Notes: generated by a model from the letters alone, not told the origin. A DNA stretch of 64,000 nucleotides from Oreohelix idahoensis (GCA_024509875.1 JAMPIV010022926.1:422001-486000), one strand, 5' to 3'. Shown: positions 42,047 through 55,048, counted from the first letter of the stretch. Numbers and translations: made by a program.

Positions 42047-42300
42047 TTCATCTTAATCTGTTGCAGGCGCTCTGGGGTGATTATGATCAAGTCCCCATGA
42101 ACTCTTATAAGGTTTAGCGCGACAGCTCTTCCTAATGCAAGATTGTAGCTGCGAATCATTTTCTCACACTCAGTCTGTTGTCCGGCTACGTTCTTTTCAT
42201 GAATAATATGTGATCTTAATAAACCTTTTGTAAGTTCAAGTCCTTTCTCTAATAAAAATTTGCTACCGTCAATAATGTCTCGCACAGACACAGAAGACAT
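42047..42300 (-). CDS. Possible host coding exon (unidentified)
   Basis: On the minus strand, GAAAATGTCTTCTG (A at -3, reasonable Kozak context) opens an 84-residue frame. It is followed at once by GTAAGT, a near-perfect splice donor (plus-strand 42046-42041). The product (MSSVSVRDIIDGSKFLLEKG...) is helical, non-repetitive and unlike the transposon proteins around it. If unspliced, it would stop two codons later. I do not recognise the family. An acceptor and second exon should lie at lower coordinates on the minus strand, but family B has been inserted or rearranged there, so the gene may be broken. Could also be chance. Confidence 0.35.
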
Positions 42301-42741
42301 TTTCAAATATGCCCATTGACCTTCTGGCGTTCAAAATAGTGCACGACAGTTCTTTTCACAATTTGTTTGATTTTTTTCCCGATGCCCACGTATTGTGCCT
42401 GGCACACTATTGAATGTAGTCATAAACACATTTCTACTTCTTCCTCGTTCACTCTCAGACATCTCGTACATTAATGACTCTAAAGGCAGCAGTCAGCTCA
42501 AGGTTCCTACGTTCACTGTTGTATGTTTGGCAGGACAAAAAAATATATTAGGCTGTCATGGAGCTGGTGCCACAGGAGCAGAGATCTGTTGGACCAATCC
42601 TGCATTTGTGATATAGATGGTACCTCAACCTATTGTGTAAGCGGACAATGATGACCTGGTCTCATATAGATAGCTTGTTTTAGGCATCATCTTTTATGTG
42701 ACCTATGTGTTCTCTGTCCCATTTGGACTTGAATATGGATT
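42301..42741. other. No recognised gene
   Basis: The short plus-strand frame at 42395-42616 has no recognised motif. Confidence 0.4.
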
Positions 42742-43330
42742 TTATGTTTCTGTTGCCTGTTTCAGGGCTTCTGCTTCAGCATTCAAATTGCAGTATTTGC
42801 CAGTGGCAACTGCCATACAGTGAATTCTATTCTTTAGTTTAACGGGGATGCCAGCTCCCCAATTCTCCGTTGCATTTTTTTGCCGAATCATCAGTATGTG
42901 CATGTGTCCTGAAATTTGATGGAAACTTTTGGTCAATATACTTAGTTGCTATACGCTTTCTTTGTGTTTCTGTATGATTTTCTTTACTTTCAATACCTGG
43001 AATGTCAGATTTTAGCACAGAAAAGAATCTTCTATTCCACAGTGGGATAATTGTGCTTGGTGGTTTTTTTCTATGCGACTGATTTCGCTAGTATGGTATT
43101 TTAGCTGTTTCTCTTTTGCATGTGCAACAAAGTTTATCTATTCTCTTGCACACGGAGTTTTCTTCGAGTCTCTTAAAGTTTTCAGCTAGTTGTCAGATTC
43201 TGTTGTCTCGTCTGTACTCCATTGACTGCAGCCCTGTACAACTTTCCAAATGGTTGATTTTCTTGGACATTAGGGCCCCTATTACGATACCATACGCGGT
43301 TTTAGAGTTTGTTTACTAACAAAGTCTGAC
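42742..43330 (-). pseudogene. LINE connection and RNase H fragment
   Basis: Minus-strand frames read, in order, a basic helical linker (LQSMEYRRDNR, LAENFKRLEENS), PLWNRRFF and IPGIESKENHTETQRK, then the start of RNase H: HAHTDDSA (catalytic Asp block), GAGI and a GKYCNLNAEAEAL block with the second acidic residue. A frameshift lies at the A-run near 42890. The RNase H end is missing. Typical of I/Jockey-range LINEs carrying RNase H. Confidence 0.7.
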
Positions 43331-43686
43331 CGTCGATCAGGCTGTGACGCAATATCCCATAACTCTGTGTGTGTATACAGCTTTTTGAGAATGTTCACAT
43401 CATCCGCCCCCCGCCCCCCTCCCTTCATGTGCTACCAGCTAATTTGTTCATTATGGGCATGCGCTGTTTTGCACTAATCTATGTTTTTGTAATCTGTGTT
43501 TTCCATGTCAAGCATATATATATTCGGGAAGTAGCGATTCTCTAACCGTACCACAAGGCACAAATCCCCACAGCTCGCAAAAATCGAGCATAGAACAAAA
43601 TCATGACTGAAGCGAAACTATTACCAAAATATGAATACCTACCTTAGAAGAGGTCGCCGCCTAGCATCAGGGATATAACACACCCT
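43331..43686. other. No recognised feature
   Basis: Spacer between a LINE fragment and the Penelope-like element. Confidence 0.4.
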
Positions 43687-45862
43687 TTGCTAAAAATAAG
43701 TACCGGGTATTCAGTAAAAATCAGTGTTCACCGGTTTCACCACCGCTTGAGGCTGAGGTTCCATTTTAGAAAGGAGGACGGCAGTCCGCAGTCTCAGGTG
43801 AATCCGACATCCTCGCACGTTTTTCTCACTCTACGAAACCTCCCTTTATACTCAAACCTGGGGCTTCTCACGCCTTGTACCTGTATATCAAGGACACCAT
43901 TCGTGACACTCAGCAGCTCTGCCCTCGTAGAATGCATTATTCCAATCTCCCTTCTGTAGTGTTCCGTGTTCTCTCCCTTCTCCGTAGAAACGACATTGTC
44001 ATCAAATCGGCTGAGAAGGGAGGATCTATTGTAGTGTGGCAGAAGGACGTACCTACGTGAAGGTAAAAACCAGCTGACCAATGGCTCTTTTTACAGGCCC
44101 AGGACCAACAATGCCACAGTCTCTAACAATCGCACTATTAAACAGCTCATCAGCAGTAAGGCTGTGCCCCCCCCCCCCCCCCAGCGCATCTAATCTTAGG
44201 ATTGATGAAAGCTCTTTGGGCAAGCCTGTATTCTACATGCTCCCCAAAATTCATAAGATCGACAACTCTGGCAGGCCCATTGTCTCGGCCTGTTCCTGTC
44301 CTACTGAACACATCTCTGACTTCCTCGAGAGCATTTTCCAGTTTGAGAATTTGCCCTCCATGTCAAAAACACTAATAATGCTCTTATAACTGTATCCGAC
44401 TCTCAGCAGACCGCTCCTACCGTCTTTTCTTGTTAGACGTCTGTTCTCTGTATACTTCCATTCCCCACTCTGATGGTCTCCAAGCTCTTCGGTTTTTTCT
44501 TGACCAGCGCACTTGTCCTTCTATATCCACTGACACGCTTCTCCATCTTGCTGAACTGGTCCTTCAACTAAATTCCTCTGAATTCAATGGTCAGTTTTTC
44601 GACCAAATTAGTGGTGTTGCCATGGGAACGAAGATAGGTCCTAGCTATGCCTACCTTTTCATGTGCCACTTGGAGTATCAGATATGGCAACAATACTCCG
44701 GTCCTTTCCCCGGGATTTACCGCAGATATATCGATGATGGCATTGGTCTCACAGATATGTCCGAGGCCGATTTATCCCGCTTCATCGACTTCGTCAACCA
44801 CTTCCGCCCTACCGTCAAGTTCACCTCCCTAATCTCCACAGTATCTGTCAACTTTCTGGACATTACTATTACTACCACACCCTCCTCCCTCCGGCCTTAA
44901 TACATCAGTATACTACAAGCCGACAGAGGCCCACAGCTACCTTCTGTATACCCTTTCTAATCCTCGGGCTTGTCGTGACTCCCTTTCATTTTCCCATCTT
45001 CTCCGCCTCCGCCATTTGTGCCAACACGACGATGACTTCCACTTCCAAGCCATTGAGTTGTTGGATTTCTTCTGTAACAGACTTTATCCGGAACATGATC
45101 TAACCTCCGCTCTGCAAAGTATTCTCTCCATCTCCCATCAGGAGGTCATCAAACCCCACTACAAATCCATTTCGGATAGAGTCAAATTAATCTTGACCTA
45201 TCACCTCCACTGTACTGCAGTCAAGCAGATTCTTTTCCGCCATTTACACGTCCCGCAAGCAGATTCTGTGACCGGAAAAGTATTCCAGAGGCACCTTTGA
45301 CGCGACAAAAACCTGACGGGCCTTCTTCTTCACAGCCGTCTCCCAAAGCCACTCACTTAGGCACAGTACCCTGTGGTCGGACACGGTGCACGACGTGCAA
45401 GAAGCGCTGTAGGTAGGACTTAGTAAAGAAGGGGGTGGTTATAAAAAAATTTTTAATGCACTACTTTGGTATAGTAAAATTTCCCCACAAAGGTTTTCAC
45501 CAAACCCTAAAGAGGAGGTGGGGGGTTTGAACCCCCAACCCCACCCCCTGTATCTACGGCCTTGCGTGCAAGTATGTCATCCAAACCCACAAGGTGTCTT
45601 TTCCTTCTATCTTGGCCAAACAGGCAAACGATTTGGGGACAGATTCAGCCTTCACCTGAATGACAATTGTCCGCAAAAATCCACACCAGTTGCCTTACAC
45701 TTTAATGGTCCTGACCACCATGGTCCCATTGACATCCATGTCACAACGATCATATCCTGCTCCTCTGACACTGCTAGCCGAGCACAGCTTGAGCAACGTC
45801 TTATCCATCGTACGGGGGATCTAAAACCAGCTGGTCTTAACACCCTACACACCTTTGTCTAA
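43687..45862 (+). pseudogene. Penelope-like element (RT plus GIY-YIG nuclease), decayed
   Basis: Pieces in order: an N-terminal block with LRRNDIVIKSAEKGG (43960-44035); RT fingers with FYMLPKIHK and GRPIVSACSCPTEHISDFLE (44215-44335); palm with DVCSLYTSIPH and GVAMGTKIGPSYAYLFM; active site YRRYIDDG near 44725; NFLDI; a CTTCKKRC cysteine cluster near 45390; and a GIY-YIG-type nuclease with FYLGQTGKRFGDRFSLH and a late EQRLI helix (45610-45850). This is the Penelope plan. It is broken by frameshifts (for example near 43780, 44070, 44390 and 44900), a C16 run at 44167-44182, and an insertion at 45415-45570. Confidence 0.88.
45415..45570 (-). repeat. Short inserted element with T-arm-like hairpin
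   Basis: It separates the Penelope cysteine cluster from the nuclease domain. On the minus strand it contains GGGGGTTCAAACCCCCC (plus-strand 45519-45537), a B-box in a near-perfect hairpin, and an AT-rich body. Probably a SINE or MITE copy; its exact ends are uncertain. Confidence 0.5.
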
Positions 45863-47204
45863 GTTCACCCTTTCCACTCCTGCTCTATTTTGACTCTGTC
45901 CACTCTTATTCAATTTTTCTATTTCCCCGTCGCCCATAAATTTAAAAGAAATATTAAATATTTATTTATCTCTTACCCATTCTGTCCTCTTCTATCTCCA
46001 GTCCTCATTATTATTATGTTTTGGTAGTTTCTTGTTCAGTTTCGTTTTTTTAGCTTCTTAGTTTGTACTGTTTACATCCCGAAGTGGCAGTCATTTCTTT
46101 TTCTGTTGACGCACTCTCTCGTCGGCAGGCATGCTACGTCTTAGCTGCCTTTAGTGAAGTAACCACGTTTTATTTGTATATTGTGACGTATAGTGGAAAT
46201 ATAGCCTCTAGTAATCTGACAGCCGTGTAATCCCGTTAGCGGTCTATGATTTGCTAGCAAACCCATGCATCTTTCTGCCTGTCTTACTCACACAAGCTTA
46301 ATCTTCATCCACGCATCTTTTCCTTGAACATAAAGAAACGAAACTTTTTACCAATTTTCGCGACCTGCCAGTCATAACAGGGAGCCAATCAGGTTTGTTT
46401 ATCAAGTTTCTCACGCGAGCTGAGCAGCTTTCTCATCACGTAAGACTTTTACATACACAACCTATTTTGCATTCCTGCCCACCCTTGATGGTCTGTCTTC
46501 AGTTTACGATTCTCACTTTTTTCAGGTCTTTCTTAGGGCAGTCCATCCATCTTCAGCTTGTGCGCCTCGTGATCTTACGCCCTAAATTTTCCATAAATAC
46601 ACCTGCCTTTTTGTATGTCCCCATCAACCATTGTTCTCAAAGTTTCTTATTTTGCATTCTCAAACTTTTTTTTTCCCACGTGGACTTGAAGCATTTTTTA
46701 CTACACTGCCATTCATCCTTAACAGTGTTGTCTTCTTTGTCACTCACGTCCTTTACAGTTATCTCAACGTCATCACGTCTTCAGAATATCTGGCTTACAC
46801 TTATTATTGTGTTTGATAAAATTCCTGCAGAATAAACAAGCTCGTTAATTAAGACTGCTTGTTTATTTGTGAAAAATGTTTGCGGCATGTTTCAACATAA
46901 TGTTATAGTGTTTTATTTTTAAAGTTGCAAATCATTAATATTCACAGTGCGTTATCGCAGGGTTTCCTTTCACGTTTTATATGCACAACGACGCCAGGCA
47001 TTCACAATTGTTTTGGAAGTATATTTTACAACCCTGCTAGAGGAGCTTTGAATTATCCTGCAGTTAAAAGCAGCTAAAATTTCTGAGTAGACTTTACAAT
47101 GTGTAAGAACTAAGCGTGGACAATAAGACGAAAGAGATAGTGCTTATAGTTTTCATATTCGTTAATATGGTGATTACGACGTCACTAACTGTTTATTTGT
47201 ATCA
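45863..47204. other. No recognised gene
   Basis: The first few hundred bases are probably the Penelope 3' UTR. A 146-codon plus-strand frame (46395-46835) has low-complexity hydrophobic content and no recognised domain; I do not call it a gene. Confidence 0.4.
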
Positions 47205-47700
47205 GTTACGGTTACATTTGTTTCTTTTTCGTACACTCTCGTACTTGAATGTTTTCAAAGAAAGTAGTAGTCAGTTTAAGGCTATTTGCATCTCCGTGGA
47301 GCTTTTCCACGAATGGTACTGGTGTCGGCCATATGCGCTTTCTCTGTTCCGCATATTGTGGGCACCTCTGAAGCAAATGTTCAGCAGTCATTTTATCAGT
47401 GCCACAGTTACACTGGTCGGTAGTTCCTATCTTTAGCTTGTTGAATAGATGGTATCTCAATCTGCTGTGGCCAGTGCGGAGTCTGAAGATTACCACTTGT
47501 TCTCTACTGTTGAGCTGGTAGTATGCATCATTTTGTGAGTGACCTGAATGCTCTACATTCCATTTGTTTCTGTATCTGCTTCTGATAAAATTCTTTGCCT
47601 CCTCGAAAGTTATGCTTGCATCAGGGTGAGGTGGATTTCCACCTTCCGTTGTCAATCTCTGAGCCTCTTCATTGCCGGTGATGTTACAAATTAAGCAAAC
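47205..47700 (-). pseudogene. LINE ORF2 end: RNase H tail and zinc-knuckle domain
   Basis: Minus strand: ITGNEEAQRLTTEGG is the end of RNase H (GNE.A motif), then EQVVIFRLRTGHSRLRYHL, then a knuckle CNCGTDKMTAEHLLQRC (CXCX8HX4C) followed by PQYAEQRKRIWP. It is the best copy here of the tail that is also present at 3.54 kb. RT is absent, so it is a 5'-truncated LINE. Confidence 0.8.
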
Positions 47701-47859
47701 ATGAGGGGGAAGAGTTTTACACAGCAGTGTACACCAGCCTTTTCAGATTTGGAGGAACCCTTAAAATGATACTTAGCTTTATGATTTTCGTTTATAGACG
47801 AGAAAGGTTGACATTAATAAAAACCATTTCAGTTACACAGAGACAGAAACACAGACAAA

Positions 47860-47905
47860 TACACACACACACTGACATATTACCACAACACACACACACT
47901 AGGTG
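47860..47905. repeat. (CA)n-rich microsatellite
   Basis: ACACACACACACTGACAT...CACAACACACACACAC; imperfect. Confidence 0.75.
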
Positions 47906-47997
47906 TAAATGCCTTCAAGCATTGTAAGAAAGACACTAAAGCCTTTTTCTGTCGTTGTGTATTATCGAATTTTTATTTAAAGAATACCATAATATGA

Positions 47998-48070
47998 GCC
48001 TGCAATTGGCAGAGTGGTTAGACCGGTGGCTTAGGTGCCAGAATCGAAATACAATGTTGTCACGCTCGTG
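47998..48070 (+). repeat. tRNA-like SINE head, degenerate
   Basis: TTGGCAGAGTGGTTAGACCGGTGGCTTAGGTG-CCAGAAT has a good A-box and D-arm; the B-box is not preserved. No acceptor stem pairing, so it is not a tRNA gene. Confidence 0.5.
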
Positions 48071-48159
48071 TCTACCAAGCTGTAAATGAGTACCTGACTT
48101 GAGTTGAGAACGGCAACGAGGTCACCCCCCCCCTTTCCCCCCTCCAACTCTCGAAGCTG

Positions 48160-48312
48160 TACCTAGTATAGTGAAGTCTCTAACTAGTATAGTGAAGTCT
48201 CTAACTAGTATAGTGAAGTCTCTAACTAGTATAGTGAAGTCTCTAACTAGTATAGTGAAGTCTCTAACTAGTATAGTGAAGTCTCTAACTAGTATAGTGA
48301 AATCTCTAACAC
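48160..48312. repeat. Minisatellite, 21-bp unit, seven copies
   Basis: The unit AGTATAGTGAAGTCTCTAACT is repeated almost perfectly, then leads into a flank also present in single copy at 2728-2776. The 21-bp period keeps an open frame (KSLTSIV repeats) that is an artefact. Confidence 0.95.
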
Positions 48313-49735
<1,423 letters not shown>

Positions 49736-50179
49736 TGTATAAACAAGCATTTAGCAGCAGTACAAGACAATCAATGCTAGTTTCAGCTATGTCATTATTT
49801 TGTTATACAACGTTCTTAACGCTTCTATTAGTTATAAATTTTATAACGAATCGGCGTAACTTAAATAACGAATTTTTTCTCATTTCATCTCAATTTTGCA
49901 GTACCAGCAGATCTCGAGCTCAAAAAGCGCGCGTTGACACAGTTCAGGAACGTGTAATAATTGACATCCTGTAACCAAAGTGAAATTATGATCTACGTTT
50001 TGTATTTAGGCCAGGATAGTCCCACTTAACACTCTCATAAGTCATGCGTTTTTAACATAGATTTAGAGGTCACAACACGAGGTTATTTGTTATATTTCTT
50101 TTTAAAAAAGAATTTAGGCACCATTTAGTTGCCAGGGTCTCTGATGAGACAAAAAACTTATGCTCCTTTGGAATGTCGT
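49736..50179. other. No recognised feature
   Basis: AT-rich; contains the unknown breakpoint that removed the transposon's 5' end. Confidence 0.4.
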
Positions 50180-50325
50180 ACAAGACGACTAATATGAGGT
50201 TGTTTATGAGGCTGGCAACCTCATCAAGTCAAACAAATTGCTACAGAAACCATCGCTGTTAAAGCATGTAATGAGGAACAGCTGCAGTGGTGGCTGTATG
50301 CTCCATAAGGAGCGAAAATGAAAAT
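50180..50325 (+). repeat. Dispersed repeat, copy 2 (partner of 7020-7200)
   Basis: Same ordered blocks as at 7.0-7.2 kb, ending in ATGCTCCATAAGGAGC. The plus-strand LINE fragment begins about 60 bp further on. Confidence 0.7.
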
Positions 50326-50384
50326 ATGGCAAATTATAGATGTAACATCTGGGAGAACATTGAGAATATGTGACACTCAGAACA

Positions 50385-50675
50385 GAAGCAAAGAACAAGG
50401 TGCTAGTAGCAAAACAGAAGCCCTGGGAAGAATTTGGAGAAAAGCTAGAAAAAGATGCGTAAAAAAACCAGAAATTGTTCTATAAGACCCTAAAGAACTT
50501 GAGGAAGGAAAAACAATGCCCTCTCAAATTTATAAAAGACAAGCAAAGCAAATTGCTTACTGCCCCGAAGGAAGTAATGGAAAGATGGAAAGATTATTTC
50601 TCAGAACTCCTTGATGGTGAGCAAGGTCAAGCATCAGAAATGATAACCACTATCACAGAAGAGAAAACCAATGGT
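50385..50675 (+). pseudogene. LINE ORF2 fragment between endonuclease and RT
   Basis: LVAKQKPWEEFGEKLEKDA, one stop, then FYKTLKNLRKEKQCP, KFIKDKQSKLLT and VMERWKDYFSELL. This block lies before the RT fingers in Jockey/RTE-range LINEs. The RT fragment at 53.17 kb starts about where this one stops and could be the same copy split by intervening DNA. Confidence 0.7.
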
Positions 50676-50932
50676 GGTGATTGTCATAAAATTAACAAGT
50701 GATACAACGTAAAAATATCTCCAAAGGATAAAATGTAAGGATAAAAACATAATGCGTAAGCTGCTGATAGTACATGATCGCCCTGACCGCGGGTCATCAC
50801 CCTCCATAAAAATTGACTTGCTAGACGGGAAATCAAAACGGTTACCATTTGAACGGGATGAGCATGGCGGATCAAAAGGAAAAAAATATGACTGAAAAAA
50901 TTGCGTGAGACTAGCAAGGCTAAGGAGACGCA
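50676..50932. other. No recognised feature
   Basis: Short spacer between the LINE fragment and the poly-G tract. Confidence 0.4.
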
Positions 50933-50990
<58 letters not shown>

Positions 50991-51029
50991 CGGGGGGGGG
51001 GGGGGGCGGGGCGAGGGGGGGGGGGGGGG

Positions 51030-51065
<36 letters not shown>
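50933..51065. repeat. Poly-G tract, 133 bp, with sparse C/A interruptions
   Basis: Only five non-G bases (C at 50991, 51007, 51012 and 51030, A at 51014). The poly-Gly and poly-Pro frames over it are artefacts. It could form G-quadruplexes; it may also be partly a sequencing or assembly artefact. Confidence 0.95.
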
Positions 51066-51066
<1 letters not shown>

Positions 51067-52405
51067 AAAACGGAGAAAAAGTCACGTTTCCCAAGTTGAC
51101 ATAAAGTAAGGAACTCGACAGAAGGGACCTTGGATATGATACGCCACAGTCATTTATTGGACGCTTTTGCGATACCAAGCCCTTTATTTGAATTCAGCGG
51201 CAAACGCAGATGCTTGAAATATTACAAAATTTAAAAGTAACTTTTTCTTAATATTAATGTTAGGAATATAAAAATTAGCTGGCCGGATGGCCCATTCTGA
51301 GCAGTGAAATAATATGCTTTTATTTATACAGACGGATAGCTAATAATGAAGATAATGACAAAAGACAGTGTTGTTCACATCAGCGAAAGACTGCATTGAA
51401 TCTAACATGTCACTATTTGCACAAAAAATCGCGACCTTGAGACGCAAGTGTTCAAATCTAGTTAGAATGAAAGAGAAGGGACATTGGTGGGAGCTGTGGC
51501 TAAAAATAACTTTTCAGGCAAATTTGTAGAGGGGAAGGATAGGTTGGTTCAAAAAACAAGTACGTTTTTGTGAAAACGCAAGTAGAGACGGACGGACTAA
51601 CAGATAAAAATCCATACTTGACTGAAGCATGACTGAAATGACTTTAGTGTAGGAAATTTGAATTTAAAAAAAAACCAAGGCATTGATTGGCCACAGACAA
51701 TCATATTATCCGCGCTCAGACGAGCTTTTTTGCCAGTCCTCAATAGTTGTCCAGTGATAGACACAGTAAATTTCAAGTGTGGTGATTTCCAAATGAAGTA
51801 AATAGAAATAAGTTCAGGGACGCCATACCATAGCCAGCAGCTCAGCTGAGTTTTGCTAGCATTTCTGTGTTCTTTATTCATAATCTGGTAAGATTGAAAT
51901 TATTTCTTTGCATATTTTGAATATTGTTTAAGGTTTTGAGTGATTTGATACTGCCATATCGAAATCTAGCCTTACAAACAAGTAAGGATTTGCTCTAGAC
52001 CCCCCCGCCCTAGTTCAGGGTCTAGGGACAAACAATATATATATACTCCAGCAAAGATTAGGAAGGACAGATCAGGTGTTGAGATCAGTGGAACATATCA
52101 CCTATCCTATCCTAGGGCAAGAAGCTAATAAACATATTTCTGAATATGTAGTCTGGGAGAACTTATCCTATGGGAAACCAACTTGGTAAGGTGTGTTGTA
52201 TGGTCAGAGAGATCTGACCCTGTCTAAATGGTGTTATTGTAAATTGTTACGTGTAGAAGTGGCTCCTTAGGTAAGGTTCTGAACCTAAACCAATACTTTA
52301 TTTCAGAGCTGTGAGTTTTTATGTTGACACCAAAAGGTGGTGTCAAATGCTGGGTAGATAATTGACAGTGAGGACCCGTGCAGTGTCGCATCTCGGCAGA
52401 ACAGC
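51066..52405. other. No recognised gene
   Basis: Short frames without recognised domains; TA run near 52038. Confidence 0.4.
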
Positions 52406-52407
52406 CT

Positions 52408-52487
52408 TGTATTGCCCCCAAGCCCGGAGAGGTGGGGCCACCCGATATATTGCCCCCAAGCACGGAGAGGGGGGGCCACCAGATTCC
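52408..52487 (+). repeat. Tandem duplication, about 38-bp unit, two copies
   Basis: TATTGCCCCCAAGC(C/A)CGGAGAGG(T/G)GGGGCCACC occurs twice in a row with few differences. Confidence 0.85.
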
Positions 52488-53164
52488 AGCACCAGCGCTA
52501 CACCTTCAAAGTTACGTAAGCAGGCTGGTCTGCTGGATTTACACCAACTTCATAGACATAACACCCAAAGTGAATTACTACTAAAACATCCCATTTACTT
52601 CCATCATTAATGGACAATGTTTGGTAAACTTAGACAGGGAGGGATGAAGCCACCCCAACAGCACATCTATTCATCGTTCTCCCAGGGAAAATAAAATTTT
52701 GAACTGTAGAACCCTTAACTACTCGTGAAAATTGTATACGTACACACCTTTTATTTATCATGTCATTTATTCATGCCATTCACTCATAAATTCCAAAATT
52801 TTTCATATGTTCTGGCCAACATAAAACCTTGGTTCAGAACAAATAAATTTTAAAAAAAAGATTTACTTTCTAAAAATTCACCAGCTGAATTTAGTTCATT
52901 GTGTTCTAAATTTTATTGATAATATTATATTATTTAATATCTGTGTGTGTGTGTGTTTGTATATGTTAGTACAACACATTACATTCAGTACCCTAGATTG
53001 TAACGTAGCCACATTTATTAGAAAAAAAAGATAGGTGTGAGGTCGTAGTGGTAGCAAGAAAGGCCTTCTGAAAATTCACAACTACGGTTTATCTCAGGAG
53101 CCTTCACAGCTGACCTCATACATCACACTTAGTAATATCACCATCATACAATACCATCAAAACC
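52488..53164. other. No recognised gene; short (TG)n
   Basis: (TG)n at about 52942-52957. AT-rich otherwise. Confidence 0.4.
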
Positions 53165-53785
53165 ACTACAGTGTTGACGACATAAAGATGGAACTGAAGG
53201 CAGCACTGGAGAAAATCAAGATGGGCAAAGCAGCAGGGCATGATGGTATAACACCAGAAATGGTTAAGTACATTGAGCATCAGGCGACCTATTACTCTTA
53301 AGGGTATTACAGGCAGCGTGGTGCAACACGGCCATACCAAAGGATTGGGAGATTGCCATCATAACACCGATTTTCAAAAAGGGTGACAATCGACAATGTG
53401 GAAACCAAAGAGGCATATCCCTTCTCAGTGTCCCTGGTAACATCTACTCTAGAATCCTAGAGCAGAGACTCCGACGCCTAGCTGAGCCACAATTGGATGA
53501 AGTCCAGCGTGGATTCCGAGCAAACCGAAGTCCTCAATATCTAATCTTCACACTAAGACAGCTGAGTGAAAAGGCCCCTGAGTATAAGAGTGAGATCCAT
53601 CTTTGTTTCATAGATCTGGAAAAGGCGTTTGACAGGGCCCCTGGAGCAAACTTTGGGACTGTTTGGCAAGGAAGAACATTCCAGCACCTCTGATTCATGC
53701 TATACAGAGCTTCTACAAGTCTTGCAGAAATTATGTGAGGACAGCAAACCATAAGTGAGAAGAGTTCAGGACCCGCACTGGTGTG
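53165..53785 (+). pseudogene. LINE reverse transcriptase, left part
   Basis: MGKAAGHDGITPEMVKY (RT block 0/1), a frameshift near 53290, then AIPKDWEIAIITPIFKKGD, RGISLL, RLRRLAEPQLDEVQRGFR and FIDLEKAFDRAP (the AFD block with the first catalytic Asp), then FRTRTGV. RT homology breaks at 53785, where the next block should begin. Confidence 0.8.
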
Positions 53786-54880
53786 ACCGGGGAGATAGGG
53801 ACTTCACGGCACTATATAGCCAACATTGTGACCGTGTGGGGTGTGTAAATGCTTATTGTATCACTCAAGTCAGGAATTACTGGTATACTGCCAGAGGTCT
53901 AAATTCTTGAAGATAATTGTAACCCAGTTCATTCCAAAATTCCTCTGTCATGTTTAATGTCGTGTGACAATCATTAGCATACTATTTGTTCAATATATAC
54001 TTTAAAACTCTTCAACTTGAGGTAATTAAGCAAGTCCTCTGGATCCAACAAAACAATTTTATTCATTTGTATTTACAAATCCATAGTAAGCAAAGTCATA
54101 TGCATGCATTTTCTTAAAACAATCCTCATAAAAATGTGTCTTGGTACTGGTTATTTATTGGCTATCTTCTCCTTGCAGCCTATCCAAGTTGGGGTAATTA
54201 TTTCTGTTTAACTCCTTTGCGTTTGCTTCTTAGATTTATCCGACTTAGGAGCAAATTGACAGTAGAGCCTCTATTTTTTCTTATTGATTTGTAGCTAAAT
54301 CTGACATTTACGAACTCCGCTTCATCCCTTATAAGTTCAGTTCGCTATCTGTACAATTAGGCATTTCTGGCCTAACTAAGTTTTATTTCTGAAAACTGAA
54401 ACAAGTCACTCGAAGCTGTACTTACTGAAACATAAGAATTTCCAACATATTTAAGAGATATTATGTGCTTTACAGAGTTGATATCTTGAAAACTTCAAGA
54501 CCAGCAGTTATACGTCCGTACAGACTGGCTTTTGGGGATCAACTGTTTTCTCATCTCGAGGTGTTCCTTCGCGTCGAGGTGCGCGCTTTTTCCAGCTTTT
54601 TGGTTGGACAGTCTAATATTTCTTTCTTTATTTTATTGGATCTCACGTACCTACCGATGGGGTGTCTCGGCTATTCCGATTTACGTCATCGGTTGCTGAG
54701 CAACTCCCGCCAAGAAGCAGCGTTGAGTCACTAATTAGCCTAGTTCCAGTTTCAAACTGATGACCGCGTATCTTGAGTCTATTTCAATAAAACCTCGTAA
54801 CTATTCTTCCTAATCTAACTGATAACAATTAGCACGAATGATGCTATGGTATCAGTAGTAGGCCATCCGGTGACACTCGT
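53786..54880. other. 1.1-kb segment interrupting the LINE RT
   Basis: RT homology stops at FRTRTGV and resumes at VRQGDILSP (from 54881). The segment is AT-rich with no recognised domain; a plus-strand frame at 54465-54734 is unassigned. I could not define target duplications, so insertion or juxtaposition of two LINE copies are both possible. Confidence 0.5.
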
Positions 54881-55045
54881 GTAAGACAAGGTGATATCCT
54901 GTCACCTTATCTTTTCATACTCCTCATGGACGATGTCATCAAGGCATGTAAGGAGAGAAGTATTCAGTGAAGTACTAGAAGATGAGACAGGTCTGTTTTT
55001 CAGAGCTGGCATTTGCTGATGATGTTGCCCTGATTGCTAAATAAG
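54881..55045 (+). pseudogene. LINE reverse transcriptase, right part
   Basis: VRQGDILSPYLFILLMDDVIKAC followed by LAFADDVALIAK, the FADD active site (55014-55025). It ends a few bases before the first LTR of the family C array. Confidence 0.75.
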
Positions 55046-55048
55046 AGG

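Noticed and set aside
46395..46835. 146-codon hydrophobic frame
   Set aside because: Low-complexity Phe/Leu/Ser content, no motif, no start context; looks like chance in T-rich DNA.
48160..48312. CRISPR-like array
   Set aside because: The 21-bp units are directly adjacent with no spacers and the DNA is eukaryotic; simple minisatellite. The 27-bp array at 24309-24430 is the same.
50684..51178. Poly-Pro and poly-Gly proteins
   Set aside because: Translations of the poly-G tract.
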